From: Saccharum officinarum
Lineage: Eukaryota; Streptophyta; Magnoliopsida; Poales; Poaceae
NCBI GenBank assembly: GCA_020631735.1
Contig: CM036168.1
Coordinates: 95,336,932-95,400,931 of the forward strand
DNA: 64,000 nucleotides
Reading direction: 5' to 3'
Position numbers and translations under genes: made by a program. The notes below the pieces were generated by a model. That model was given only the letters and a program-made list of their open reading frames with translations. It did not search any database and was not told where the DNA came from. Numbering within the stretch: the first letter of the stretch is position 1; the number at the start of each line of letters is the position of its first letter. This document shows positions 10,908-22,654 of the stretch, piece after piece.

Positions 10908-11916
10908 CTAAGTGGAGAAGTCAGGCATCTCCATCACAGTTAGGTAGAGGGCGGGATCCACATGTGTATTTCCTGCTTTGAGCATAGCATTAGCCACATT
11001 GTTCACAACATCTGTCATGTTGGTCACCATAAGCATCTCATCCTCACTGAAGGTGGCCCTCTTTCTCTTACCCCCAACAGTGGAGCTAACAGGTGTAGTG
11101 GCCTTGCTACCCTCACCTAGCTTAGTGGTGGTCTTGCCCTCAAAGACAGAAAGTGGGGAAGTGAATCCATGTCCCTCCAATTTGGCTGCCACACTATCAA
11201 CATTGTTCACCCCTAGGGTCTCACTAGACCCTAAGGCAAACCTACCAGTTGCCAATGTGCTACCAAAAATGGTCTGCATCTCAGTGTAGAATTTGATAGG
11301 AGTGTTCAGAAACTCAGCATTCTTAGGGTGGTCCTGCAACCAGTTCAGAGAGGTAAAGAGACAAACCAGCAAAGAAAGAAGTTGACAAGATAAGAACATG
11401 ACCAGTTAATCTAACCTTGCAGTGACCATGATAGTGGTCTAGGTCAAGCATTATGGCATGGACATCCTCATCAAAGTTGGCCCCACTAAGGTCCTTCAAC
11501 TTACAGACCCTAGACCACTCTTGTTTCCACTTTCTTAAGTGATTGTATACTTGGGTGGGGCTAACAACATCCCTAGTGTACTCCCTAAGAGTCTTAGCCA
11601 CACAGTTCACATTCTTATCCTTGAAAAGCTTGTCAGCCCTACTACCATCAGACAATATTTGAGCCATCCTCATAAGGATAAACCTAGAGGTGTTATTATT
11701 CCACCTCATGGGTGGCCTAGGTCCACCATCTGGTGCATCAGCTGCCACCCCACCATCTGGTGCATCAGCCCCAACCTCAACAGCAGCAGAGGCACCCACA
11801 GGTGCTGCTGCAGCTGCCTGAGCAACTGCAGATGCACCTGTAGCAACCACCATACCTTGCACCAAGTGTGTAGCAGCCACAAACCCAGCTAGGACATCAT
11901 CACCCATTGCAGCCAT
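10908..11916 (-). CDS. Harbinger ORF1, Myb/SANT-like DNA-binding protein
   Basis: Two exons, 11916-11416 and 11333-10908, joined by GT/AG with an 82-bp intron, give about 308 residues. After an alanine-rich N-terminus the sequence RPPMRWNNNTSRFILMRM opens a Myb/SANT-like domain (Pfam Myb_DNA-bind_3 type), continuing through VNHL-like YNHLRKWKQEW and ending near LDHYHGHCKDHPKNAEFLN. The C-terminal half has GGKRKRATFSEDEM, a basic nuclear-signal-like patch, and a low-complexity region. In Harbinger/Pong elements this protein partners the transposase and binds the termini. The start at 11916 (MAAMGDD) is preferred; an in-frame ATG at 11943 is possible. No stop or frameshift interrupts it, unlike the transposase. 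Confidence 0.75.
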
Positions 11917-12123
11917 CCTAATAAATGTAAACATAGGGCACATGAATCAAAGTAACATAACATGATGTACAACATAAAAAATAGCAACAACAAAGCAAAT
12001 GTTATTAAGTAACATTGGTCTTAGACTTAGCCATTGTACATCACACAAGCATGACACCACAGTAGTTCCATATCTAGGGTCTACAAACATAAATAGTACA
12101 TGAATGGAATGCATGTAGAAGAT

Positions 12124-13414
12124 TCAAGTCCTAGAGGTCCCTTTGGCAGCCCACATGGCATTGCAAATGGCATCCCTCTTAACAGTCATGTCAGGTTCAT
12201 CAAGGGATAGGTCAGCTAGGGGCTCATCTTCCTCAGGTGGGTTGGCAACAACTTTAGCCTCAGTTGGGACAACAGAATCAATCCCATACCCTACAATCTA
12301 GTTGTGAAGTATGCAACAAGCAAGAACAAGCTTGACTTGGGTCTTGTATGTGTGGAAAGGTTTGTTGTCCAAGATTCTGAACCTCTCCTTCAGTGCACCA
12401 AAGGCCCTCTCCACTGTGACTCTTAGTGAAGAGTGCCTGAGATTGAACAGTTCCCTAGCATTGGTGGGATGACTCCTGTTGCCATACTCAAGTGGTATCT
12501 TACCCCCTGTATGGAGGTAAGAATCCACTTCTACATGCATACCCAGCATCTACCAGGTAGAATTTACCTACAATTGGTGGACATCTACTGTGAGTGCAAG
12601 TGTGGCAAATGCAAGGACAAATGTGCATTGACTAGGTAGTGCAGTTACCTGGTGGGACAGTGAACCCATCATCCCTCTCAATTGCATCAGCCAAGATCAG
12701 TGCATCATGAGCAGAATCCTCCCAACCAGTAAGGACATAGGTGAACTTGAGGTCAAAGTCCACAGCAGCCATGACATTTTATGTGGGTTGTGTCTTCCTA
12801 CCCCTGAAGGATTGTTGGATGTGTCTAGGCACCCTTGCCAACACATGTGTGCCATCAATAGCACCAATACAGTCCTAAGAAAGTGTGCAAAGTGTATAAG
12901 CAAAGAGACAAACATGTGATTGTTACCTAAGGCAGATAACATGGACATACAAGTACCTGCAGAAAAGGGTACCATCTTGGGCTACCCATTACTTTTGGGT
13001 GTGTGGCAGTGGAAGGAGGCTTGATCATATCACCCCTTAGCTCAACAACAAACAATACTTGGTGGAAGATTATATGCACTGTTTCAATGGACCTCCTAAA
13101 GGACTGGTGCACTATCCTAAACCTTTGGTTATGACCAACAACATGCAAAAACATTGCAACCTGCTCCTCAACAGAGCAACCATTGGTCTCTGGTACAAGG
13201 CCTCAAGTTCTAAGAAGGTTGCATAGAGTGAAAAAAGGGCTCTTCTCATGCGCAGCATGCCAATGCATTCTGCATCATTGTAGTTATAAATCACGTGGAG
13301 GGTTCTTTGCCTATGCTGGTCACTTTCAGTCCTAGGGCCATATGGTATTGACTCAACTTGTGCATAAACCTTCCTCATCCTAGTGACCACAAAACAAACC
13401 ATCACCACAACCAA
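12124..13414 (-). pseudogene. Harbinger DDE transposase (DDE_Tnp_4/ALP1-like), broken
   Basis: The transposase reads 13414 to 12957, 12874 to 12649 and 12567 to 12124 with two GT/AG introns. N-terminal helix-rich sequence includes FLHVVGHNQRFRIVHQSF; then IGAIDGTHV (first Asp, codon 12856-12854), GWEDSAHDALIL (second Asp, 12706-12704), FYLVDAGY, and VERAFGALKERFRIL (Glu, 12411-12409). All three catalytic acids remain. Breaks: a TGA at 13205-13203 reached by a frame change in the N-terminal region, a TAA at 12781-12779 where QNVMAAV is expected, a frameshift near 12505-12510 after LPPYRG, and a TAG at 12300-12298 where the family has HNW. The three nonsense codons each differ by a C-to-T or G-to-A change from the expected codon. 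The protein cannot be made in one piece. Confidence 0.85.
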
Positions 13415-14506
13415 GCTGCTGCTTGGTTAGCCATCACCGCAAGTTCAGTATTTTGATCCATCTACATGCATCCAAATTTCAAATGTACAATTTAGATTAA
13501 TTAGACCCTGGCTAGCCTCTCAAAGATAGTGTATGCATTCAATTAGCACAACTTCATTTAAAAAATGCCTCCAGTGCAAACCAGCTAGTCATCATCGACC
13601 ATTACATCAACATGCCTCAAATTAACAAGTACCAGATGAAACAGAGGCAACAAATTCATGAGATTCAAGTGACTATGATTGAATGATAGCAATAACTAGG
13701 ACCATAAACCAGTGCACATAAACACATTAGTTATAAATGTATTGACCATCTATGAGCATAAATCATTGTAACTGAGCAACAAATCGACAGATCCAGTACC
13801 ATACACCAGTGCACATGAAGTAGCAATCGACAGATCCAACATCATAATGAAACCCTAGAATGAAATCAAGCGAGGACAGGGTGGATTTCACCTCGAGTCA
13901 GCCGACGGGGAGGAGAGGCTGCTCAAATCAACCAGCAATCGACACCAGACAGCCGCAGATCTGGAAGCCGAGGTTTAAGAAACCCTCAATCAAAGACAAG
14001 CACCACCACAACAGCTCGGAGAGGAAGACGAAGGGAGAAGTTTGCCGCCGCGGAGCCCGGCAGCAGAGAGAGCGGCGCCGCACCGCACTGGACCGGATCC
14101 AATCGGGGGAACGGAGAAGAAGCCCGAAGACGACCGCGCCGCTCGCCGACCTCACCACCACCACCGGTCACTCAACGCGGCTGCAACGGGAACACGAGAG
14201 CAGGAGGAGAAGAAGATGGCAAGGGAGGAGGAGGGGGTTATAAAGGCGAAGAAACTCAGCGGCAATGGCGCGCGGAACTTTCCAGCTTCCCGCGCGAGCC
14301 CGCCAGAGCACTACCGCCGCCCCCAAATCGCCCGCGCGAGCTCGGGCGCAGCCTGGCTCTGGAAAAATGGAGGAGAGGAGCATTTTCTGGAAGACAAGAG
14401 AGAGAGAGAGTGAAATTTGCAGCTCCAGGGACAGGGCGGCGCCTGGGCCAACACTATCAAACACGAGCTCTTGCAGCTCGCGGGCCTAGCCGGACGATTT
14501 TGGCCC
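13415..14506. other. Harbinger 5' region (relative to its genes), no gene recognised
   Basis: The part next to the right terminus turns GC-rich (13860-14460) and would be the promoter and leader for the minus-strand transposon genes. Overlapping frames on both strands here follow the GC bias and contain no known domain. An ATGGATCAAAATACTG start-like stretch at 13460-13445 may be the original transposase start, now out of frame. Confidence 0.35.
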
Positions 14507-14522
14507 ATATCAAACGCGCCTT

Positions 14523-14960
14523 GAGTTTCCGGCCCTGAGCGTACCACCTCTTGGGCTTACGGTTCGCTAGTGATGTGTGGCCTGTGGGCTGGTAGTGGTA
14601 GGTGGCAAGGTCGTCGTACGTGGTCGTTGGGCTCTGGGCATGGATCATGATGCTGCCTGTGTAGCTGCGCTACCGTCTGCAGAGCACACATGCATACTGT
14701 CTGCACTCTGCAGAGCACACATGTAGCAGGATATATTGCGTGCAACCCATCTTGTATGTGTGGTCCACAGACGGTAGCAGCTGTAATTCTTCTAAAAAAC
14801 AATGTAGTGGATATATATAAATGGTACCATTATAGGGTGACATCTATAATAACGCATCAGGATTACTAATGGCCACTAGAGAGTTTTTAAGACTGTCCAC
14901 TAATGATGTTTTTATCTCCAAACGCGAGTGATGCTGGAGCTGATCAGACACGATGGTGCG
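14523..14960 (+). repeat. Local duplication, copy 1 (with 8430-8553)
   Basis: The stretch with CGCTAGTGATGTGTGG and GTTGGGCTCTGGGCATGGAT (14565-14645) is repeated at 15445-15545. The next part, AACAATGTAGTGGATATATA to CACGATGGTG (14797-14957), recurs at 16568-16737. Sequence on the other side of the Harbinger element (8440-8530, TTTTCGCGTTTGCACTGGCATTGC) matches 15297-15345. Thus 8430-8553 and 14523-14960 were contiguous before the Harbinger insertion. Confidence 0.7.
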
Positions 14961-15289
14961 GCTTCCACATAGTGTAGGAACGAAGTTGTTCGATAATTTA
15001 TAGATGAAACTTAGCCCAAAATGTAAAGTTCATGGATTGAAATAATCTCCTTGGTTAGTTTAGTAGTTATAGGATGATTCTAAGCCTAAAAATAAGCTGG
15101 TTGCTAATTTTGTGATCGTGAATCTTCCGCTAATTCTGTGATTATTTTGATTGTTTGCTTTTTTTAGTAGGTCGCACGTCGATGATTAGATATTGCAAGA
15201 TTTCCGGATCGATGTCGAGGTTGAATGAGGGATCTGGTCTGAGGACTGGTGCACACCACGGTGACTAGAATGAGCGGCACATGTGAGTC

Positions 15290-15610
15290 CCTGTGGTTTT
15301 CGCGTTTCAACTGGCATTGCGCCGAGTCGCCGAGAGAGTTCAGGTCCACATCGGGTGCCACGCAGTCGTGTACGTTTTTTTTTTCTTTTTTTTAGGAGAG
15401 CTTTGTTGTGTACGTGAACGCGCCATGTCTTCAGCTTCTGGTACGCTAGTGATCTGTGGACTGGTATGTGACAAGGTCGCCGTACGTGGTTGTTGGGCTC
15501 TGGGCATGAATGCTACCTGTTGTTGGGCTCTGGGCATGGCATGGATGCTGCCCGTGCAGCTGTGCTACTCTCTGCGCAGCACCTGCACACATACTACAAG
15601 TATACAGTAC
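15290..15610 (+). repeat. Local duplication, copy 2, without the Harbinger insertion
   Basis: This segment joins in one piece the parts that flank the Harbinger element in copy 1: TTTTCGCGTTTCAACTGGCA (15297 on) and CGCTAGTGATCTGTGGACTGG (15445 on). A 24-bp word GTTGTTGGGCTCTGGGCATG is itself repeated (15489 and 15520). The second part of the duplicated block continues at 16568-16737 after about 950 bp that includes two MITEs. Confidence 0.65.
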
Positions 15611-15687
15611 AACAGAAAAGAGTGACGGGCAAAAAAACTGGCTCAACAGTCATCTTGGTCTATCAACTGGAGTATCTTTCCAAGTTT

Positions 15688-15905
15688 AGGGCTTGTTTGG
15701 TTTCCAGGAGTTAAAATTTAACTCCCATCATATCAATGTTCCCTACTAAATGTAGACTAATTACATACATGTCGGCACAGATTAGGAGTAATTTACGAGA
15801 CGAATCTATTAAGCCTAATTAGTCCAAGATTTGAAACTTTTTGTCAAATAAGACAAAAGTGCTACAGTGTTTGTTAAACTTTAACTCCTCCAACCAAACA
15901 CCCCT
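15688..15905. mobile_element. Grass MITE (GTTTGGTT termini)
   Basis: Begins GGGCTTGTTTGGTTTCC and ends AACCAAACACCCC, an inverted pair, with the internal inverted pair GAGTTAAAATTTAACTCC / TTTAACTCCTCC next to the ends and the GAGACGAATC block inside. It separates the two halves of duplication copy 2. Confidence 0.75.
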
Positions 15906-16006
15906 TTAGTTTCATATCTGAACCTTCTAATCATAAATTCAGTCCTCAATTTTCTTTTTAAGTTTTTAGTTTAGTTTCATCTTAGAACTATCATTTAACC
16001 ATTTTA

Positions 16007-16135
16007 GGCCCTGCTCGCTTATCTTTTCGGTCGTACTTTTTTTTAATGAAGGAACATTGTTTTTCTTTCACAATAAATCAGCGAACAACACTTTTCAACT
16101 TGTATTTTTCAGCAAAGCGAACCAAAGTGTATTTT
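16007..16135. mobile_element. MITE (GGCCCTGCTCGCTT end), possibly hAT-like
   Basis: Starts GGCCCTGCTCGCTTATC, has the AATAAATCAGCGAACAAC block and ends near TTTTCAGCAAAGCGAACC. This is the arrangement of a common grass MITE whose inverted ends read GCCCTGTTCGCTTGG. The right end is diverged, so the limit is approximate. Confidence 0.6.
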
Positions 16136-16567
16136 ATATTCTAGACTCAATTTCATCAACGCTCTACCAAAGTGTATGTTAGTTCATAAATTTTTCTTTT
16201 CGAATCAACTTCATCCCTGCCACTGTCTACGTGGAACATCATGATGTCACACCAGTTTAGCTCCAGGACCTCGCGTGATTAGAGACGGACGACATTAAGA
16301 CCTAGGGACGCATCGTCCCTGGCTATTGAGTCAGATAGCACACTTTTGATATTTATTTACAACCATATTTAAATGATTTTATTTTTATTGTAACTAAGTA
16401 TAATTTTTAACTTATAGATAATTATTTTTTCACAATCAGTAATTAGTTGAGCCTAATGCTAGAAATAGCTAAGGGAAAATTTATAGATCTATTGTTGCTC
16501 TAATTCATCAATGTGTTCTCTTGGTACTAAATAGCATTTATAGCAGTTTTAGTTACTCCCACAAAAA

Positions 16568-16737
16568 CAATGTAGTATATATGTAAGCGGAACCATTATA
16601 TGGTAATGTTAAAATAACATTAGGATCATTAATGGCTGCTAAAGAACTTTTAGATCATCCACTAATGGTGTTTTTATGTGAATTTTTTTTTTATCTCCAA
16701 TCACGGGCAGTGCTCGAGCTAGCGAGGCACGATGGTG
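16568..16737 (+). repeat. Second half of local duplication copy 2
   Basis: AACAATGTAGTATATATGTA through GGTGTTTTTATG to GAGGCACGATGGTG matches 14797-14957 with small differences. See the entries for the two copies. Confidence 0.65.
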
Positions 16738-16740
16738 TTG

Positions 16741-17984
16741 AAAATAAAAGTTCAAGGACTGAAACACACTTTGATAATCCAATCCACAGATGGAAGTTCT
16801 GAAATAGTCACTTTGATAATTCTATAATAACTAAAACTAAACATAAAAATAAATTTAAAATTGAAACGGTCAACAAAATTGAGGCTCAGCGGTAGGTGAG
16901 TTATTCTGCTTAGAAAACTCCCGTCGTTGGAACCGCTCATGGAAAGCAGCCTTCGGTTGCGTTTGGCATCATAAATAGTGTGGTGTATAATGGAGGCCCA
17001 GATGTAAATAAGAAACAGCCCACGTAAGCATACGAAAAAGGCCGTTTACCCCTGTAAGTCGGCTCAAGCAATAATAATGCAGCGATGGGCTTCACAGCTT
17101 GTAACAGTTTCCTTTTCCTTTTCCTTTTCCTTTTCCTTTTCCTTTTCTCCTTCTTCTGAATCTGAAGGAAAAGGACGACTTGCCGCCTTGCTGACAATGA
17201 TGCTACCGATTGTCAATAATGTGTGGATGTGGCGCCATTTGAGAAGAGTGGGTGACTGATGATGGGCCGCGTCATTCTCACCCTGCATGCAGGAACTAGC
17301 TAGGAGCTCCACCGGGCGCTATCTATGGCCAGTGCCTAGTAGACGTGTACTGTTCCTGGGCCACACAAGCTACTTACGTGTTTGTCACATAGAGTACGCA
17401 TGTGGATCAGATCAGAACACCCAACACCCTACTGTGTTGGCTGGCTCCCTGTGCTGCGGTGCTGCCACTGTTGAGAGAGACTGAGAGAGGCTGTGCGCTC
17501 CACTGCAGACGCGCACCCCATTCCCAGGCTCCCAGCGTAAACCAACGACAGTCACCAACAAATCAAACGACGCTTCAGCAACAGCGTCTCCCCGGCTGCA
17601 CCCACGGAAGCCGACAGCGCCTCCCAATAATTCCCCTGGAGCAGCCCCCACCGCGGTTGCGGTTGCCCCTGGCCCTGGGGCAACAACGCCTGATGTCGCC
17701 GGGTTGGGCTAGTCGGGCGCCTGCCGGCCTATCGCGCCTTCGAGCGGGCTCGCAAGTCGCAAAGAGGAGCACAGCCACACGCGGGGCCCGGCCAGGGGCC
17801 GACCGGGCGAGCTCCATGCCTCCATCGCGTGCGTGTCGGCCCGCGCATCAGCGCAGTTCTAGCCCGGCCGCGGGTGGCCGAGCGGTCCAGTCCGGCGCCC
17901 CCGATGCTTGGCTGTCCTACGACTGGGTGCGAGACGCAATCATGCTGCACTGCACTGGCGGGTTTCCATCGAGAGGGCGCCTGG
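16741..17984. other. No gene recognised; host DNA up to the CACTA insertion
   Basis: The first part is AT-rich. A hexanucleotide tract lies at 17108-17147. From 17290 to 17984 the DNA is GC-rich with overlapping open frames on both strands (for example 17402-18001), none with a recognisable domain. The frame at 17402 runs into the CACTA end, so it is not a gene as it stands. Confidence 0.35.
17108..17147. repeat. Microsatellite (TTTTCC)n
   Basis: Six to seven perfect TTTTCC units in a row, a polypyrimidine tract on the plus strand. Its apparent reading frames (FSFSFS / KRKRKR) are not genes. Confidence 0.95.
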
Positions 17985-17997
17985 CACTACGTGAAAA

Positions 17998-18282
17998 ATG
18001 ATTTGTAAGAGCCAGCCCTATTTTACTGTAGGGGCGGTTCAATCACGAACCCCCCTTACAGTGGGCTGATCGGGGCCCAGTAATTTAACCGTCCTTACAA
18101 ATGCCTCAATAAGGGCGGTTGGTGATATCAACCGCCCTTACAAATGGTATGATTTTTAAGGGCGGTTGGATCACCAACCGCCCTTACAAATCGATTTGTA
18201 AGGGCGGTTCAATCACCGACCGCCCTTACAAATCAATTTGTAAAGGGGGCTGGTGATTGAACCGCCCTTACAAATGACGGCT
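17998..18282. repeat. CACTA left subterminal repeats
   Basis: At least seven copies of a 15-17-bp word related to ATTTGTAAGGGCGGTT, in both orientations, often as pairs that would form hairpins (for example around 18195-18240). In CACTA elements such motifs bind the element-encoded TnpA-like protein. Confidence 0.85.
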
Positions 18283-18400
18283 GTATAAGTGGCTGCACCC
18301 ACCTTCTTCCTCCTCGAGCCACACACTCCATCTCGCAAAAAAAGGTTGGGAGGCCTTGGGTTCCTCCCAAAAAAATGCTCTACTAATTGGAGTTTTATTT

Positions 18401-21400
18401 GAGGCACTAAATGACCTCAGATGAAAAACTTTTAAATACAAAGGTGATAGAACTCATCAAGATCTACATTATTTACATAGGTCATGTTTCCATTTGAGAA
18501 ATTGTTAGCAAACACTAGTCACAAAATCATGAATCCCGCATAGAGTTTATGAAACTATATGAGAGACTTGTCAATTTTGAACTAAACTTTCCTAACACTT
18601 TCTTAAATGCAAAAACGACCAATATAACAAATGTAGATCTTGATCAGTGTACCAAACTTGGTATTCATGACTTTTCCATTTGAGACCATCTAGGGTTTCG
18701 AAACCTGGTTTGGAGCCGTCAAAATTTAAAAATTCAAAATTTGAATCATTAAAACTTTATCAAATGAGAGGTTGACCGAAACAACAAATGTAGATCTTGT
18801 TGAGCTTGACAAACTTGGTATTGATGACTTTTATATTTGAAACCATTTAGAGTTTCGAAAACTAGAGTCAAAGTGTCATTTTTTAAAATTGAAAGTTTGA
18901 CTTGGTCAAATGAGGCACTAAATGACCTCAGATGAAAAACTTTTAAATACAAAGGTGATAGAACTCATCAAGATCTACATTATTTACATAGGTCATGTTT
19001 CCATTTGAGAAATTGTTAGCAAACACTAGTCACAAAATCATGAATCCCGCATAGAGTTTATGAAACTATATGAGAGACTTGTCAATTTTGAACTAAACTT
19101 TCCTAACACTTTCTTAAATGCAAAAACGACCAATATAACAAATGTAGATCTTGATCAGTGTACCAAACTTGGTATTCATGACTTTTCCATTTGAGACCAT
19201 CTAGGGTTTCGAAACCTGGTTTGGAGCCGTCAAAATTTAAAAATTCAAAATTTGAATCATTAAAACTTTATCAAATGAGAGGTTGACCGAAACAACAAAT
19301 GTAGATCTTGTTGAGCTTGACAAACTTGGTATTGATGACTTTTATATTTGAAACCATTTAGAGTTTCGAAAACTAGAGTCAAAGTGTCATTTTTTAAAAT
19401 TGAAAGTTTGACTTGGTCAAATGAGGCACTAAATGACCTCAGATGAAAAACTTTTAAATACAAAGGTGATAGAACTCATCAAGATCTACATTATTTACAT
19501 AGGTCATGTTTCCATTTGAGAAATTGTTAGCAAACACTAGTCACAAAATCATGAATCCCGCATAGAGTTTATGAAACTATATGAGAGACTTGTCAATTTT
19601 GAACTAAACTTTCCTAACACTTTCTTAAATGCAAAAACGACCAATATAACAAATGTAGATCTTGATCAGTGTACCAAACTTGGTATTCATGACTTTTCCA
19701 TTTGAGACCATCTAGGGTTTCGAAACCTGGTTTGGAGCCGTCAAAATTTAAAAATTCAAAATTTGAATCATTAAAACTTTATCAAATGAGAGGTTGACCG
19801 AAACAACAAATGTAGATCTTGTTGAGCTTGACAAACTTGGTATTGATGACTTTTATATTTGAAACCATTTAGAGTTTCGAAAACTAGAGTCAAAGTGTCA
19901 TTTTTTAAAATTGAAAGTTTGACTTGGTCAAATGAGGCACTAAATGACCTCAGATGAAAAACTTTTAAATACAAAGGTGATAGAACTCATCAAGATCTAC
20001 ATTATTTACATAGGTCATGTTTCCATTTGAGAAATTGTTAGCAAACACTAGTCACAAAATCATGAATCCCGCATAGAGTTTATGAAACTATATGAGAGAC
20101 TTGTCAATTTTGAACTAAACTTTCCTAACACTTTCTTAAATGCAAAAACGACCAATATAACAAATGTAGATCTTGATCAGTGTACCAAACTTGGTATTCA
20201 TGACTTTTCCATTTGAGACCATCTAGGGTTTCGAAACCTGGTTTGGAGCCGTCAAAATTTAAAAATTCAAAATTTGAATCATTAAAACTTTATCAAATGA
20301 GAGGTTGACCGAAACAACAAATGTAGATCTTGTTGAGCTTGACAAACTTGGTATTGATGACTTTTATATTTGAAACCATTTAGAGTTTCGAAAACTAGAG
20401 TCAAAGTGTCATTTTTTAAAATTGAAAGTTTGACTTGGTCAAATGAGGCACTAAATGACCTCAGATGAAAAACTTTTAAATACAAAGGTGATAGAACTCA
20501 TCAAGATCTACATTATTTACATAGGTCATGTTTCCATTTGAGAAATTGTTAGCAAACACTAGTCACAAAATCATGAATCCCGCATAGAGTTTATGAAACT
20601 ATATGAGAGACTTGTCAATTTTGAACTAAACTTTCCTAACACTTTCTTAAATGCAAAAACGACCAATATAACAAATGTAGATCTTGATCAGTGTACCAAA
20701 CTTGGTATTCATGACTTTTCCATTTGAGACCATCTAGGGTTTCGAAACCTGGTTTGGAGCCGTCAAAATTTAAAAATTCAAAATTTGAATCATTAAAACT
20801 TTATCAAATGAGAGGTTGACCGAAACAACAAATGTAGATCTTGTTGAGCTTGACAAACTTGGTATTGATGACTTTTATATTTGAAACCATTTAGAGTTTC
20901 GAAAACTAGAGTCAAAGTGTCATTTTTTAAAATTGAAAGTTTGACTTGGTCAAATGAGGCACTAAATGACCTCAGATGAAAAACTTTTAAATACAAAGGT
21001 GATAGAACTCATCAAGATCTACATTATTTACATAGGTCATGTTTCCATTTGAGAAATTGTTAGCAAACACTAGTCACAAAATCATGAATCCGCATAGAGT
21101 TTATGAAACTATATGAGAGACTTGTCAATTTTGAACTAAACTTTCCTAACACTTTCTTAAATGCAAAAACGACCAATATAACAAATGTAGATCTTGATCA
21201 GTGTACCAAACTTGGTATTCATGACTTTTCCATTTGAGACCATCTAGGGTTTCGAAACCTGGTTTGGAGCCGTCAAAATTTAAAAATTCAAAATTTGAAT
21301 CATTAAAACTTTATCAAATGAGAGGTTGACCGAAACAACAAATGTAGATCTTGTTGAGCTTGACAAACTTGGTATTGATGACTTTTATATTTGAAACCAT

Positions 21401-22586
21401 TTAGAGTTTCGAAAACTAGAGTCAAAGTGTCATTTTTTAAAATTGAAAGTTTGACTTGGTCAAATGAGGCACTAAATGACCTCAGATGAAAAACTTTTAA
21501 ATACAAAGGTGATAGAACTCATCAAGATCTACATTATTTACATAGGTCATGTTTCCATTTGAGAAATTGTTAGCAAACACTAGTCACAAAATCATGAATC
21601 CCGCATAGAGTTTATGAAACTATATGAGAGACTTGTCAATTTTGAACTAAACTTTCCTAACACTTTCTTAAATGCAAAAACGACCAATATAACAAATGTA
21701 GATCTTGATCAGTGTACCAAACTTGGTATTCATGACTTTTCCATTTGAGACCATCTAGGGTTTCGAAACCTGGTTTGGAGCCGTTAAAATTTAAAAATTC
21801 AAAATTTGAATCATTAAAACTTTATCAAATGAGAGGTTGACCGAAACAACAAATGTAGATCTTGTTGAGCTTGACAAACTTGGTATTGATGACTTTTATA
21901 TTTGAAACCATTTAGAGTTTCGAAAACTAGAGTCAAAGTGTCATTTTTTAAAATTGAAAGTTTGACTTGGTCAAATGAGGCACTAAATGACCTCAGATGA
22001 AAAACTTTTAAATACAAAGGTGATAGAACTCATCAAGATCTACATTATTTACATAGGTCATGTTTCCATTTGAGAAATTGTTAGCAAACACTAGTCACAA
22101 AATCATGAATCCCGCATAGAGTTTATGAAACTATATGAGAGACTTGTCAATTTTGAACTAAACTTTCCTAACACTTTCTTAAATGCAAAAACGACCAATA
22201 TAACAAATGTAGATCTTGATCAGTGTACCAAACTTGGTATTCATGACTTTTCCATTTGAGACCATCTAGGGTTTCGAAACCTGGTTTGGAGCCGTCAAAA
22301 TTTAAAAATTCAAAATTTGAATCATTAAAACTTTATCAAATGAGAGGTTGACCGAAACAACAAATGTAGATCTTGTTGAGCTTGACAAACTTGGTATTGA
22401 TGACTTTTATATTTGAAACCATTTAGAGTTTCGAAAACTAGAGTCAAAGTGTCATTTTTTAAAATAGAAAGTTTGACTTGGTCAAATGAGGCACTAAATG
22501 ACCTCAGATGAAAAACTTTTAAATACAAAGGTGATAGAACTCATCAAGATCTACATTATTTACATAGGTCATGTTTCCATTTGAGA
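18401..22586 (+). repeat. 511-bp tandem satellite, 8.2 units, inside the CACTA
   Basis: Units begin (GAGGCACTAAATGACC) at 18401, 18912, 19423, 19934, 20445, 20956, 21466, 21977 and a 99-bp partial unit at 22488. Units are almost identical: I see one single-base deletion (near 21090, in the sixth unit), one C-to-T (near 21785) and one T-to-A (near 22466). Each unit contains three diverged submonomers of about 157-179 bp, anchored by GATCT words 175, 157 and 179 bases apart; two share the phrase ACAAATGTAGATCTTG and CAAACTTGGTATT. It is therefore a short higher-order repeat. A 67-codon open frame on the minus strand recurs in every unit by repetition only. Confidence 0.97.
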
Positions 22587-22654
22587 TCATTTAGAAACTC
22601 AAAATTTTTTACCGAGTTTATGTTTTTATTTTCTGATTTTAAAAAATAAATATA

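Larger units (their letters stand above)
8554..14520 (-). mobile_element. PIF/Harbinger DNA transposon, about 6 kb
   Basis: Both ends carry the 14-bp terminal inverted repeat GGCGCGTTTGATAT (8554-8567 and its complement at 14507-14520). Between them, all on the minus strand, lie a transposase of the DDE_Tnp_4/ALP1 type (13414-12124, broken), an ORF1 with a Myb/SANT-like domain (11916-10908, readable) and a third ORF with an RNase H1 N-terminal/viroplasmin-like domain (9298-8936). DDE transposase plus a Myb-like partner is the hallmark of plant Harbinger/Pong elements. The usual TWA target duplication is not seen; GAG occurs on both sides (8551-8553, 14523-14525) but would need two extra T bases at the right end. 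The transposase lesions mean the copy is not autonomous now. Confidence 0.85.

Noticed and set aside
17402..18001. 199-codon frame ending at the CACTA left end
   Set aside because: It runs from GC-rich flank into the transposon terminus and has no known domain.
18749..22528. A 67-codon minus-strand frame present eight times, once in each 511-bp unit
   Set aside because: It is identical because the DNA is tandemly repeated, has no known domain and an AT-driven composition; there is no sign of coding selection.
18401..22586. Regular array that could suggest a CRISPR-like locus
   Set aside because: There are no short repeats alternating with unique spacers; whole 511-bp units are repeated, and the setting is a plant transposon.
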